64,000 nt of DNA from an uncultured Comamonas sp. (GCA_902175065.1 CABIIJ010000088.1:1-64000), one strand, 5' to 3'; positions 46,553 to 55,385 are shown, numbered from the stretch's first letter. Notes: generated by a model not told the origin, from the letters alone. Translations and numbers: made by a program.

Positions 46553-47155
46553 TCAGTGCAGGCCGGCGATGTATTCGGCCAGGGCCTTGATTTCCTTGTC
46601 GTTCAGCTTGGCGGCCACGTCCGTCATCTGCTGGTTGTTGGCGCGGGTGCCGTCACGGAAGATGGTGAGCTGCTTGGCCACGTACTGGGCGTGCTGGCCC
46701 GAGAGGCGCGGGTATTGCGCCGGGATGCCCGCGCCATTGGGGCTGTGGCAGCCCGCACAGGCGGCGATGTTGCGATCCTGGATGCCGCCGCGGTAGATGC
46801 GTTCGCCCAGGGCGATCAGATCCTTGTCGGTGGCCGCGCCGGGATCGGCCTTCTGCTGGGCCAGCCAGGCGCTGACGTTGCGCATGTCTTCATCGGAGAG
46901 CATGGCCGCCATGCCCTGCATGATGGGGTCGGCACGCTTGCCTTCTTTGAATTCGATGAGTTGCTTGACCATGTATTCCGGGTGTTGCTGGGCCAGGACG
47001 GGGTTGTCCGGCAGCACGGATTTACCGGCTTCGCCGTGGCAGGCGATGCACACGCCTTGGTAGCTTTCCTGGCCCTTGGCCAAGTCTGCAGCAGAGGCGG
47101 AAAAAGCGGGTGCTGCCACAACGGCAGCTGTCAGCAGGGAGGCAAGCAACTTCAT
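46553..47155 (-). CDS. diheme cytochrome c4-type protein
   Basis: Product of 200 residues with a signal peptide (KLLASLLTAAVVAAPAFSASA) and two heme-binding motifs, CIACH (about 36-40) and CAGCH (about 138-142). Each domain has a C-terminal Met ligand candidate (for example MQGMAAMLSDEDM and QMTDVAAKL). This fits cytochrome c4/c553 electron carriers to terminal oxidases. The position beside resB-ccsA matches its maturation pathway. It is divergent from engB. Confidence 0.92.
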   Translation of the reverse strand: MKLLASLLTAAVVAAPAFSASAADLAKGQESYQGVCIACHGEAGKSVLPDNPVLAQQHPEYMVKQLIEFKEGKRADPIMQGMAAMLSDEDMRNVSAWLAQQKADPGAATDKDLIALGERIYRGGIQDRNIAACAGCHSPNGAGIPAQYPRLSGQHAQYVAKQLTIFRDGTRANNQQMTDVAAKLNDKEIKALAEYIAGLH

Positions 47156-47228
47156 AATAAATGGTCTGGTTATGTCGGCAAAAACGGGCAGATTCTACAA
47201 TGAGGCTCCTGGATATTCCTATTTCCCT

Positions 47229-47960
47229 ATGACTGCAAACCCCCTAGCCTTTGCCGCCGGTCAAAGTTTCGTGCCGGTAGACCCCAAGACAGCGATGGGC
47301 TGGATGCATACCGCGCGGTTTTTCACCACTGCGGCGCAATTACAACAATTACCCCCGGTGGATGTGCCGGAAATCGCTTTTGTCGGCCGCTCCAATGCCG
47401 GCAAGTCCACGTCGATCAACACGCTCACGCAGCAAAAGCAGCTGGCCTTCGCTTCCAAGAAGCCCGGGCGCACGCAGCACATCAACCTGTTTTCCCTGGG
47501 CCGGCAGGGCGTGACCGATGCGGTGCTGGCCGACCTGCCCGGCTATGGCTACGCCGCCGTCTCGCGCAGCGACAAGGAGCGCTGGCAGCGCGTGATGCTC
47601 AATTACCTGATGCAGCGCGAAAGCCTGTCTGCCGTGGTGCTGCTGTGCGACCCGCGCCTGGGGCTGACGGAGCTGGACGAGGCGCTGCTGAACGCCCTGC
47701 GCCCCCGGGTGGAGGCGGGGCTGAAGTTCCTGGTGCTGCTGACCAAGGCCGACAAGCTGACCCGTGCGGAGCAGGCCAAGGCGCTGTCCATCATGCGGCT
47801 GAACGTGGGCGGTGGCGAGGTGCGCCTGTTCTCGGCGCTGAAAAAGCAGGGCGTGGACGAGGTGGCGCAACTGCTGTGGCACTGGTGCCATCCGGAATTG
47901 CCGGCTGCCGCGCAAACCAGTTCCGAAGATATTCCCGCTGGGCAGGATGATTCGAAATAA
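47229..47960 (+). CDS. engB: ribosome biogenesis GTP-binding protein EngB/YsxC
   Basis: Product of 243 residues from the ATG at 47229. The GTPase motifs are GRSNAGKSTSIN (G1), KKPGRTQHIN (G2), DLPGYGYA (G3) and LLTKADKL (G4). EngB assists assembly of the 50S subunit. It has about 25-30 residues more at the N-terminus than E. coli YihA. It converges with an LpxL-like gene over a repeat element. Confidence 0.96.
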   Translation: MTANPLAFAAGQSFVPVDPKTAMGWMHTARFFTTAAQLQQLPPVDVPEIAFVGRSNAGKSTSINTLTQQKQLAFASKKPGRTQHINLFSLGRQGVTDAVLADLPGYGYAAVSRSDKERWQRVMLNYLMQRESLSAVVLLCDPRLGLTELDEALLNALRPRVEAGLKFLVLLTKADKLTRAEQAKALSIMRLNVGGGEVRLFSALKKQGVDEVAQLLWHWCHPELPAAAQTSSEDIPAGQDDSK

Positions 47961-48050
47961 ATAGCTGCTTCCGTCAATAGATAAAGGATTTCAGGTATTT
48001 TCATATCTGAAATCCTTTTGTTTTAATCGGGAGTAGCTCTTATTTTTTAT
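47961..48050. repeat. palindromic element between convergent genes
   Basis: Outer arms ATAGCTGCTTCCG / CGGGAGTAGCTCTTAT are imperfect, while the inner arms GGATTTCAG (47986-47994) / CTGAAATCC (48007-48015) are perfect and followed by TTTTGTTTT. The inner hairpin works as a terminator for engB. The right end contains the last codons and stop of the lpxL-like gene (Tyr-Lys-Lys-stop), so the element has become part of that reading frame. Confidence 0.65.
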
Positions 48051-48918
48051 AAAACGAAGCCTGCCCTTCGGGTCGGGTCTTGAAGCGCTTGTGTACCCAG
48101 TAGTACTGCGCGGGCATGGTGCGGATGGCGGCTTCCAGTTCGCGGTTCATGCGGGCCGTATCCTGCACATGGTCGTCGGTGGGGAAGTTCTCCCATGCGG
48201 GGCCGAGTTCGGCCACGTAGCCCCGGGGCGTCATGCGGCTGTACAGGGGCACCACCTTGGCCTTGCCCAGGCGGGCAAAGCGCGACAGCGAGGGGATGGT
48301 CGCCGCATCCGGCACGGCAAAAAACGGCACGAAGACCGAATCGCCCGGGCCGTAGTCCATGTCCGGCAGCAGGTACAGCAGGCCGCCCTTGCGCAGGCAC
48401 TGGATGATGGGCTTGACGCCATCGGCGCGGTTGAGCATTCGCACGTTGCCAAAGCGCTGGCGCCCGGCCATGAACCAGGCGTCCAGCACCGGGTCGGGGT
48501 TGGTGGCGAAGATGGAGGTGAACTCGCGCTGCGTGTTCAGCGGCAGCGCCAGGCCGCCGGCGTCCATGCTGTAGAAGTGCGGCGCAAAGACGATGGTGGG
48601 CGTGTCGCCGTCCAGCTCGTGCAGGGCGCCGGTGAGCTGCACGCGGCGGCGCACCAGCGCTTCGCTGCCGAACCACAGCCAGCTGCGGTCGATAAACGTC
48701 TGGCAGAACACGACAAAGGTTTCCCTGGCCCAGGCATGGCGTTGGGCGGCGGGTACCTCGGGAAAGCACAGTTCCAGATTGCGCAGTGCAACCTTGCGCC
48801 GGGGCGCGGCCAGCACGAACAGCAGGCGGCCCACTGCCCAGCCGATGCCGCGCAGCACGGGCAGCGGCAGTTTGGCCAGGACATGCATCAGGGCCAGGCC
48901 CAGGCGGCTGGCGCTCAT
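48040..48918 (-). CDS. lipid A biosynthesis acyltransferase (LpxL/HtrB family), copy 2
   Basis: Product of 292 residues from the ATG at 48918. Inner-membrane late acyltransferase that adds a secondary acyl chain to lipid A. The N-terminal hydrophobic segment is followed by the catalytic H-x4-D/E motif in FAPHFYSMDAGG (about 134-145). Later come GGLLYLLPDMDYGPGDSVFV and the tail MNRELEAAIRTMPAQYYWVHKRFKTRP, in parts. Its ATG overlaps the stop of copy 1. Confidence 0.9.
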   Translation of the reverse strand: MSASRLGLALMHVLAKLPLPVLRGIGWAVGRLLFVLAAPRRKVALRNLELCFPEVPAAQRHAWARETFVVFCQTFIDRSWLWFGSEALVRRRVQLTGALHELDGDTPTIVFAPHFYSMDAGGLALPLNTQREFTSIFATNPDPVLDAWFMAGRQRFGNVRMLNRADGVKPIIQCLRKGGLLYLLPDMDYGPGDSVFVPFFAVPDAATIPSLSRFARLGKAKVVPLYSRMTPRGYVAELGPAWENFPTDDHVQDTARMNRELEAAIRTMPAQYYWVHKRFKTRPEGQASFYKK

Positions 48919-49772
48919 GCTTGCTCCTCCCTGGGGGCGGCCGGGGCTTCCTGGCGCGGCTGTTTGTAGCGGCCATAGCCCCACAGGTATTGCTGCGGGC
49001 ATTGGCGGATGACGTGTTCCATGGCCTGGTTCAGGTGCAGCACGGCGGCGTCCATTTCCTGCGGCAGGGGGGTGGGCAGGTCTTCGAAATACAGCGCAAA
49101 GCCCCGGCCCCAGGACAGGCGCTCGCACCGCGCCAGCACCACGGTGGCGCCGGTTTGCAGCGCCAGCCGGGCGGCCAGCGTCATGGTGTAGGCCGGCTGG
49201 CCGAAGAAGGGCGCCCACTGGCCCTGGCCGTCGGGCGGCACCTGGTCGGGCAGCAGGCCCACGGCCTGGCCCTTGCGCAGGGCCTTGATCATCTGGCGCA
49301 CGCCGGAGAGGGTGGTGGGCACGGCCTCGATGCCGCTGCGGTTGCGGGCCGTCAGCATCATTTCGGCCAGCCAGGGCTGCTTGGCCGGGCGGTAGAGGAT
49401 GGTGATGGGGCCGTGCGCTTGCGACCACTGCGCCGCCGCGCCCTGCACCGACAGCTCGAAGCAGCCGAGGTGCGGTGTCAGGAACACGATGCCCTTGCCC
49501 CGCGCCCAGGCGGCTTCGACCACTTCGGCGCCGTGGAGGGCATTGACCGGCGTGTCCCTGAGCCACAGGCGCGGCAGCTCGGTGACCATGCGCCCGGCAT
49601 GGCCGATGGCGCTGCTGATGGCCTCGAAGGCGTAGCCCGCCTGGGCGCTGTTGGCGGCAAAGCGGCGCCGGTAGGTGGGCGAGAGCAGCCAGGCCAGCCA
49701 GCCCAGCACGGCACCGATGCCGTGCGCCAGCCCCAAAGGCAATACAGAGAAAAAGCGAAACAGGGTGTGCAT
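48915..49772 (-). CDS. lipid A biosynthesis acyltransferase (LpxL/HtrB family), copy 1
   Basis: Product of 285 residues. The catalytic motif is LTPHLGCFELSVQGA (H-x4-E, about 107-121), with GQAVGLLPDQVPPDGQG and the tail LNQAMEHVIRQCPQQYLWGY. The two copies differ in their catalytic acid (Glu here, Asp in copy 2) and probably add different chains, as LpxL and LpxM/LpxN do. The gene is divergent from metK. Confidence 0.9.
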   Translation of the reverse strand: MHTLFRFFSVLPLGLAHGIGAVLGWLAWLLSPTYRRRFAANSAQAGYAFEAISSAIGHAGRMVTELPRLWLRDTPVNALHGAEVVEAAWARGKGIVFLTPHLGCFELSVQGAAAQWSQAHGPITILYRPAKQPWLAEMMLTARNRSGIEAVPTTLSGVRQMIKALRKGQAVGLLPDQVPPDGQGQWAPFFGQPAYTMTLAARLALQTGATVVLARCERLSWGRGFALYFEDLPTPLPQEMDAAVLHLNQAMEHVIRQCPQQYLWGYGRYKQPRQEAPAAPREEQA

Positions 49773-49784
49773 TAGAATGGCCGC

Positions 49785-49820
49785 CGTCGCTGAGTTAACA
49801 GAGCAACTTGCAGAGCGACG
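49785..49820 (+). promoter_or_regulatory. structured leader hairpin upstream of metK
   Basis: CGTCGCT (49785-49791) pairs with AGCGACG (49814-49820) around a 22-base loop containing TTAACAGAGCAACTTGC. It lies 76 bases before the metK start in the divergent 124-bp gap. It could be a riboswitch or attenuator part, but it does not match any SAM or SAH riboswitch core that I can recognise. Confidence 0.35.
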
Positions 49821-49896
49821 TTAAACAAAACTGCTAAAGCGTTCGCCAAGCTTTCCGGCCCGGGCAACGCGATTGCCAAGCATAGGAGTTTATTCA

Positions 49897-51078
49897 ATGG
49901 CGAACGACTTTCTCTTTACCTCGGAATCTGTCTCCGAAGGCCACCCCGACAAAGTAGCCGACCAGATCTCGGATGCCATCCTGGATGCCATCCTGGCGCA
50001 GGATCCCGTCTCGCGCGTGGCTGCCGAGACGCTGACCAACACCGGCCTGGTCGTGCTGGCCGGTGAAATCACCACCAACGCGCACGTCGATTACATCCAG
50101 GTGGCCCGCGACACCATCCAGCGCATCGGCTACGACAACACCGACTACGGCATCGACTACAAGGGCTGCGCCGTGCTGGTGGCCTACGACAAGCAGAGCA
50201 ACGACATCGCCCAGGGCGTCGACCACGCCAGCGACGACCACCTGAACACCGGTGCGGGCGACCAGGGCCTGATGTTCGGCTACGCCTGCGACGAAACCGA
50301 CACGCTGATGCCCGCGCCCATCTACTACGCCCACCGCCTGGTCGAGCGCCAGGCGCAGCTGCGCAAGGATGGCCGCCTGCCCTTTTTGCGCCCGGACGCC
50401 AAATCGCAAGTGACCATGCGCTACGTCGACGGCAAGCCGCACAGCATCGACACCGTGGTGCTGTCCACCCAGCACAGTCCCGACCAGAGCGAAACCGCCG
50501 CCAAAATGAAGGCCAGCTTCACCGAGGCCGTGATCGAGGAAATCATCAAGCCCGTGCTGCCCGCCGAGTGGCTGCAGGACACCAAATACCTCATCAACCC
50601 CACCGGCCGCTTCGTCGTCGGCGGCCCGCAGGGCGATTGCGGCCTGACCGGGCGCAAGATCATCGTCGACACCTACGGCGGTGCCTGCCCGCACGGCGGC
50701 GGTGCCTTCAGCGGCAAGGACCCGACCAAGGTCGACCGCAGCGCTGCCTACGCCGCCCGCTATGTGGCCAAAAACGTGGTGGCTGCCGGCTTGGCCCGTC
50801 AGTGCCAGGTGCAGGTGGCCTACGCCATCGGCGTGGCGCGGCCCATGAACGTCACCGTCTACACCGAAGGCACGGGCGTGATCCCCGACGAGCAGATCGC
50901 CAAGCTGGTGCAGGAACACTTCGACCTGCGCCCCAAGGGCATCATCCAGATGCTCGACCTGCTGCGCCCCATCTACGCCAAGACCGCCGCCTACGGCCAC
51001 TTTGGCCGCGAAGAGCCGGAATTTACGTGGGAGCGGACAGACAAGGCGGCTGCGCTGCGTGCAGCGGCTGGGCTGTGA
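49897..51078 (+). CDS. metK: S-adenosylmethionine synthetase
   Basis: Makes SAM from methionine and ATP. It has 393 residues from the ATG at 49897, with AGGAG about 8 bases upstream. Signatures: [35 protein letters not shown] (the GAGDQG motif) and the phosphate loop [16 protein letters not shown]. Cytosolic tetramer of normal length. The 250-bp gap after it holds two hairpins and a repeat element before nadM. Confidence 0.98.
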   Translation: MANDFLFTSESVSEGHPDKVADQISDAILDAILAQDPVSRVAAETLTNTGLVVLAGEITTNAHVDYIQVARDTIQRIGYDNTDYGIDYKGCAVLVAYDKQSNDIAQGVDHASDDHLNTGAGDQGLMFGYACDETDTLMPAPIYYAHRLVERQAQLRKDGRLPFLRPDAKSQVTMRYVDGKPHSIDTVVLSTQHSPDQSETAAKMKASFTEAVIEEIIKPVLPAEWLQDTKYLINPTGRFVVGGPQGDCGLTGRKIIVDTYGGACPHGGGAFSGKDPTKVDRSAAYAARYVAKNVVAAGLARQCQVQVAYAIGVARPMNVTVYTEGTGVIPDEQIAKLVQEHFDLRPKGIIQMLDLLRPIYAKTAAYGHFGREEPEFTWERTDKAAALRAAAGL

Positions 51079-51086
51079 AACCCGGC

Positions 51087-51146
51087 TCCCGCGCAAGCGG
51101 GAACAGCCGCTTTGGGGCGAAGTTCATATTGCGCAGCAATGTGAAC
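51087..51146. repeat. two intergenic hairpins after metK
   Basis: TCCCGC-GCAA-GCGGGA (51087-51102) resembles the common beta-proteobacterial intergenic palindrome. GTTCATATTGC (51122-51132) / GCAATGTGAAC (51136-51146) is an 11-bp stem with one G-T pair and a 3-base loop. Neither is followed by a T-run, so termination there is uncertain. Confidence 0.45.
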
Positions 51147-51231
51147 GCAGACCACAAGGCTTCGGTTTTGCGGGCAGCAGCGGGGTTGTAATCCCGGCGT
51201 TTGTCGCAAAGCAAGGTTTACTCCTTTAACC

Positions 51232-51311
51232 ATAGCTTCTACCGCTGATGTATGGAAGATTTCAGGTATAAAACACTGTGAATCTTTTATTCAACAAGTG
51301 CTAGAAGCTAT
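51232..51311. repeat. palindromic element upstream of nadM
   Basis: ATAGCTTCTA (51232-51241) / TAGAAGCTAT (51302-51311) is a perfect 10-bp outer arm. The inner AAGATTTCAG and the CTGTGAATCTT counterpart recall the inner arms at 47986. The right end lies 19 bases before the nadM ATG. Confidence 0.55.
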
Positions 51312-51329
51312 TTTTTCAAGAGAAATGCC

Positions 51330-52394
51330 ATGACCCGTATCCACACCGCTGTTTTAATTGGCCGGTTCCAGCCCTTTCACAACGGGCATCTGGCATTGCT
51401 GGAACAGGCGCTGCAAGTGGCGCAACAGGTCATCGTGGTGCTGGGCAGCGCCCACCAGGCCCGCAGCCCCAAGAACCCCTGGGTGTGGGAGGAGCGGCGC
51501 AAGATGATCGACGACTGCCTGCCCACCCGCGTCAAGGGGCGGGTGCAGTTTGTGCCCATCCGCGATTACTACGACCTGCCGCACTGGGTGGCCGAGGTGC
51601 AGCGCTGGGTCGAGGCCCTGGTGCCGCCCTCCGGTGCCAGCATCGGCCTGATCAGCCATGAAAAAGACGCCAGCAGCGACTACTTGCGCCACTTTCCCAA
51701 ATGGCAGGTCATCGCGCTGCCGCGCCAGGGCGAGGTCGATGCCACGCCGCTGCGCGACCGGTTCTGGAATCTGGACGACCAGCCGGTCGCCCAGGTGCAG
51801 GCCGCCCTGGCCGCCGCGCTGCCCGAACCCGTGTTGCAGGCCCTGACGACGTGGCGGGAAACCCCGGCCTACGCCGCAGTCCGCGAAGAGGCCCAGGCCC
51901 TGGCCGCGTACCGCGAAGCCTGGTCGTGCGCGGCTTTTGCGCCGGTGTTCGTCACCGTGGACACCTTGGTCGTGTGCGCCCGGCACGTGCTGCTGGTGCA
52001 GCGCGGCCACAGCCCGGGCAAGGGGCTGCTGGCGCTGCCCGGCGGCTTTCTCGAACAGCGTGACACGCTGGAAGAATCGGCCCGGCGCGAGCTGGAGGAA
52101 GAAACCGGCCTGACGCTGACGCCCGATGCCTGGCAAGCTGCCCTGCAAGGCGTGGAAATCTTCGACCACCCGGACCGCAGCCTGCGCGGGCGCACCATCA
52201 CCCACGTCTACGTGCTGCACCTGCCTGGCGACACCCTGCCCGAAGTCAACGGCGGCGACGATGCCGCTGCGGCCGACTGGGTGAGCGTGCAAGAGCTGTG
52301 GGAGCTGGAGCCGCAGTTCTTTGAAGACCACTTCCACATCCTGCGCCGCTGCTTCGAGCGCTTTGGCGGCGGGCCGTCGCCAAAGTTGCCGTAA
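51330..52394 (+). CDS. nadM: bifunctional NMN adenylyltransferase/Nudix hydrolase
   Basis: Product of 354 residues. The N-terminal NadM domain has the nucleotidyltransferase motif IGRFQPFHNGHLALLEQAL (about 10-28) and SAHQARSPKNPW. The C-terminal half carries a Nudix box, GGFLEQRDTLEESARREL then EEETG (about 237-259). The fusion makes NAD from NMN and hydrolyses a pyrophosphate such as ADP-ribose. The last 70 bases of the gene region are duplicated beyond the adjacent alcohol dehydrogenase gene. Confidence 0.95.
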   Translation: MTRIHTAVLIGRFQPFHNGHLALLEQALQVAQQVIVVLGSAHQARSPKNPWVWEERRKMIDDCLPTRVKGRVQFVPIRDYYDLPHWVAEVQRWVEALVPPSGASIGLISHEKDASSDYLRHFPKWQVIALPRQGEVDATPLRDRFWNLDDQPVAQVQAALAAALPEPVLQALTTWRETPAYAAVREEAQALAAYREAWSCAAFAPVFVTVDTLVVCARHVLLVQRGHSPGKGLLALPGGFLEQRDTLEESARRELEEETGLTLTPDAWQAALQGVEIFDHPDRSLRGRTITHVYVLHLPGDTLPEVNGGDDAAAADWVSVQELWELEPQFFEDHFHILRRCFERFGGGPSPKLP

Positions 52395-52400
52395 ATACGG
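52331..52400 (+). repeat. direct repeat unit 1 (nadM 3' end)
   Basis: Final coding part of nadM plus six bases. It matches 53611-53680 at 65 of 70 positions in the same orientation. Confidence 0.85.
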
Positions 52401-52404
52401 CCTT

Positions 52405-52507
52405 ATTCCATTTCCAGATCAATAGAGTACGCGAAGGCGAAGCGCAGACATTACTGGCGTAAGGCCAGCGAAGCCGACAAAGTAATCTATTGATCTGGAA
52501 CTGGAAT
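52405..52507. repeat. 103-bp element with 26-bp terminal inverted repeats
   Basis: Left arm 52405-52430 (beginning ATTCCATTTCCAGATC) and right arm 52482-52507 are inverted copies, identical at 24 of 26 positions. The interior has two small hairpins (CGCGAAGGCGAAGCGC; CTGGCGTAAGGCCAG). It fills the gap between the convergent nadM and alcohol dehydrogenase genes and ends at the latter's stop codon. It is either a large shared terminator or a miniature transposable element. Confidence 0.7.
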
Positions 52508-53553
52508 TACCCCAGCGTGGCGCAGTCGATCACGAAGCGGTATTTCACGTCGCCCTTCAACATGCGCTCGTAGGCGGTGTTGATTTGCTCGGCGCGGATC
52601 AGTTCGATGTCGGCAGTGATGCCGTGCTGGGCGCAGAAATCCAGCATCTCCTGCGTCTCTGGGATGCCGCCGATCAGCGAACCGGCCAGGTTGCGGCGCT
52701 TCATGATCAGGTTGAACACGTTGGGCGAAGGGTGCGGCGTGGCGGGGGCACCGACCAGCGCCATCGTGCCGTCGCGGCGCAGTAGCGCCAAAAAAGCATC
52801 CAGATCGTGCGGCGCGGCCACGGTGTTGAGGATGAAGTCAAAACTCTTGGCGTGCGCCTTCATTTCAGCGCGGTTGCGTGAGACGACTACCTCATCCGCA
52901 CCCAGCGCCAGCGCGGCCTGGCGCTTGCTGTCGGACGTGGTGAACGCCACCACCCGTGCGCCCAGAGCGTGTGCCAGCTTGATGCCCATGTGCCCCAGCC
53001 CGCCAATGCCGACCACGCCCACCTTTTTGCCCGGCCCCGCGCCCCAGTGGCGCAGCGGCGACCAGGTGGTAATGCCCGCGCACAGCAGCGGCGCAACGGC
53101 GGCCAGTTGTGATTCGGGGTGGCCGATGCGCAGCACGTAGCGCTCATGCACCACGATGCGCTGCGAATAGCCGCCCAGCGTGTGGCCGGGCGCATCCGCC
53201 GTGGGACCGTTGTAGGTGCCGACCATGTGGTCGCAATAGTTCTCCAGCCCCTCGGCGCAGTCGTCGCACTGCTGGCAGCTATCGACGATGCAGCCGATGC
53301 CGACCAGATCGCCCGGCTTGAAGCGCGAAACGTGGGCGCCCACGGTTGAGACACGGCCCACAATCTCATGCCCCGGCACGCAAGGGAACAATGTGCCCGC
53401 CCATTCGGCCCGCACCTGGTGCAAGTCGGAATGGCAGACGCCGCAAAAGGCAATGTCGATCTGCACGTCGTGCGCACCGGGTGCGCGGCGGGTGATTTGC
53501 AGGGGTTCGAGGGGCTTGTCACCCGCATGGGCGCCATAGGCGTGGATGGTCAT
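52507..53553 (-). CDS. zinc-dependent NAD(P) alcohol dehydrogenase (YahK/CAD-like)
   Basis: Medium-chain dehydrogenase of 348 residues. Catalytic zinc ligands lie in FCGVCHSDLH (Cys37, His/Ser region) and in PGHEIVGRV. Structural zinc Cys are in CIVDSCQQCDDCAEGLENYC, and the nucleotide motif is GVVGIGGLGHMGIKLAHALG. The family reduces aldehydes to alcohols, preferring NADPH. The gene is bracketed by a direct duplication of the nadM 3' end and by a terminal-inverted-repeat element, which suggests it was inserted here. Confidence 0.93.
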   Translation of the reverse strand: MTIHAYGAHAGDKPLEPLQITRRAPGAHDVQIDIAFCGVCHSDLHQVRAEWAGTLFPCVPGHEIVGRVSTVGAHVSRFKPGDLVGIGCIVDSCQQCDDCAEGLENYCDHMVGTYNGPTADAPGHTLGGYSQRIVVHERYVLRIGHPESQLAAVAPLLCAGITTWSPLRHWGAGPGKKVGVVGIGGLGHMGIKLAHALGARVVAFTTSDSKRQAALALGADEVVVSRNRAEMKAHAKSFDFILNTVAAPHDLDAFLALLRRDGTMALVGAPATPHPSPNVFNLIMKRRNLAGSLIGGIPETQEMLDFCAQHGITADIELIRAEQINTAYERMLKGDVKYRFVIDCATLG

Positions 53554-53610
53554 GGTGTTTTTCCTTTCGTGGGTTGGCGTTGATCACCAAGCATAAATTC
53601 ACTGGGATGA

Positions 53611-53680
53611 TTTCCACATCCTGCGCCGCTGCTCCGAGCGCTTTGGTGGCGGGCCGTCGCCGAAGTTGCCGTAAATCCGG
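53611..53680 (+). repeat. direct repeat unit 2 (orphan copy of nadM 3' end)
   Basis: Non-coding copy of the nadM C-terminal codons, 65/70 identical to 52331-52400. A small tandem GTAAATCCG/GTAAATCCG follows (53671 on). It lies 58 bp upstream of the alcohol dehydrogenase start and just beyond the vWA gene end. Confidence 0.85.
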
Positions 53681-53699
53681 TAAATCCGGGCAAGGCAGG

Positions 53700-55373
53700 C
53701 TACAGCACCGCCACCTCGTCGCTGAACCCGTCGGCCACCCGCTGGCCGTCGCACAGCACGGAATACACCATGCAGTCCAGCACCGCCTTGCGTTGGTGCA
53801 GGTGCTGGGTGAAGGGGGCGGAAAGCTGGCAATCCCCGTCGGAGATCATCAGCACATCGGCTTTCTCATAGGCGGTCTGCTGCTCGATGATCTGCATGGC
53901 CCGCGCCAGCGGCGCTTCAAAATTCGTACCGCCGCCAAAGCCTTGGCGCAAGAAGTGCAGCAGCCCGGCGCTGTGCTGCGCGTCTTCCAGCGCAAATTCG
54001 CGGATTTCGTCGGCAGCGCCAAACAGCAGCACATGCAGGCTGCGGCCCTCCTGGCGCAGGATGTTGGCAATGGCCAGCAGCAGCGCCTTGGCCTTGAGCA
54101 AGGGTGCGCCGCCCATGCTGCCGGAAGTGTCCAGGCAGGCCACCACCGGGCCGGTGCGCTTGCGCTGGTCTTCCGTCGTTTCGCTGGGTGTCAGGGTAGT
54201 GCCTTGCAGCTCGTAGGTTTGCAACTGCTTTTCCAGCAGGCGGGCGTAGAACAGGTTTTCCAGCGCCTCGTCCTCCAGGTTCAGCAGCTCGCTGGGCAGC
54301 AGGCGCATCACATCGTCGCTGCGGTGGGTGCCATGCACCTCGCTGCGGCTGGCCTGGGGAATGCGGGTCTGCTTCTTGCGCTGCTCAGAGATATAGGCGC
54401 GGCCCATTTTGCGGGCCAGCTCTTTGATGGCCGCATTGCCGCGCAAGGCCTGGGCCAGCGCGGCGAAGTCCTCCCCGCCAGCGGCCTGCAAATCGGCATA
54501 CGAAAAGCCTGCGCCGGGGCATTGGGCCAGGAAGTCCTTCACCTCCTCATATTTGGCCGCAATATCTGCCATCAACTGGCCATGCGCCCGCAGCTTCTGG
54601 CGCATGGCGTCGGGGATATTTTCATCGGCAATCTCGGCCTCGTAGGCCTGCATATCGGCCAATCCCGCGCGGATTTGCGCGATGCTCTCCGGGTTCAAAG
54701 GCATATGGGCCAATGCATCGGCCAGTGCCTGCCAATCCGGCTCGGGTGGCGGATTATTGGCAATGCTGTTGTCCCAATCCCATAAACGCCAGGTCGTGGC
54801 ACCCAGCTTTTGGCGGGCGGTTTTTTTCAGCACCCCAATGGTTGGCTCCCAGGTGCTGCCGGGCACCCATGACCACTCGTGCTGCGCCAGCGCTTCCGCC
54901 AAGTATTCATCGTTAGGCGCATTCTCCGCATGTTCCACGCATTTGGTGGAAAACTCGTGGCAGTTTTTAATCACCAGCCCGTAAAAGGAACGCTCCCCCA
55001 CATGCGCATCGGCCCCGCGTGCCACCCAGGGGTGGCCCACTGCGCCATGTTTATCGCACGATACATAAATCTTGCCGCCCAGCGTGCTTTTGGAAGTAAA
55101 GCTTTGCGGCCCGCAACGCTCCACCGATGCCATCGCTACGCCATCCACCACGATATTGGAGATTTGGCCATCGCCCACATAAATGCCCGAATGCTCCACC
55201 GCCACCCATAAATCGCAATACAGCACGCTGCCCGGCACGGGCTGGGCATGATCGCGGAAAGTGCTGTCGATAAAGTATTTGATGGACTTGATGCCCAGCG
55301 AAATGCCTGCGGTTTTTATCAGGTTGAAGCCTGAAACCGCCGACCTGGCCAAATTGGTAAATAGGGAAAGCAT
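53700..55373 (-). CDS. LRAT/NlpC-like domain fused to a ViaA/CoxE-like vWA protein
   Basis: Product of 557 residues. After a 40-residue helical start, residues about 45-150 look like an LRAT-type (NlpC/P60 superfamily) domain: PGSVLYCDLWVAVEHSGIYVG with candidate catalytic His61, and LVIKNCHEFSTKC with candidate Cys138, like the NCEHF motif. A variable helical middle (about 150-400) follows. The C-terminal von Willebrand A domain holds the MIDAS motifs CLDTSGSMGG (about 413-422), GGGTNFEAPL and MISDGDCQLS, as in ViaA/CoxE partners of MoxR ATPases. It lies 12 bases after the MoxR gene in the same operon. I infer that the ATPase and vWA form a chaperone-like machine and that the LRAT-like domain gives acyltransfer or peptidase activity. 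Function is unproven. Confidence 0.75.
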   Translation of the reverse strand: MLSLFTNLARSAVSGFNLIKTAGISLGIKSIKYFIDSTFRDHAQPVPGSVLYCDLWVAVEHSGIYVGDGQISNIVVDGVAMASVERCGPQSFTSKSTLGGKIYVSCDKHGAVGHPWVARGADAHVGERSFYGLVIKNCHEFSTKCVEHAENAPNDEYLAEALAQHEWSWVPGSTWEPTIGVLKKTARQKLGATTWRLWDWDNSIANNPPPEPDWQALADALAHMPLNPESIAQIRAGLADMQAYEAEIADENIPDAMRQKLRAHGQLMADIAAKYEEVKDFLAQCPGAGFSYADLQAAGGEDFAALAQALRGNAAIKELARKMGRAYISEQRKKQTRIPQASRSEVHGTHRSDDVMRLLPSELLNLEDEALENLFYARLLEKQLQTYELQGTTLTPSETTEDQRKRTGPVVACLDTSGSMGGAPLLKAKALLLAIANILRQEGRSLHVLLFGAADEIREFALEDAQHSAGLLHFLRQGFGGGTNFEAPLARAMQIIEQQTAYEKADVLMISDGDCQLSAPFTQHLHQRKAVLDCMVYSVLCDGQRVADGFSDEVAVL

Positions 55374-55385
55374 GGCCGCCGCGCC

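Noticed and set aside
48918..49566. N-terminal extension of the second LpxL-like gene
   Set aside because: The extension is the out-of-frame reading of the first acyltransferase gene. The ATGA overlap at 48915-48918 marks the true start.
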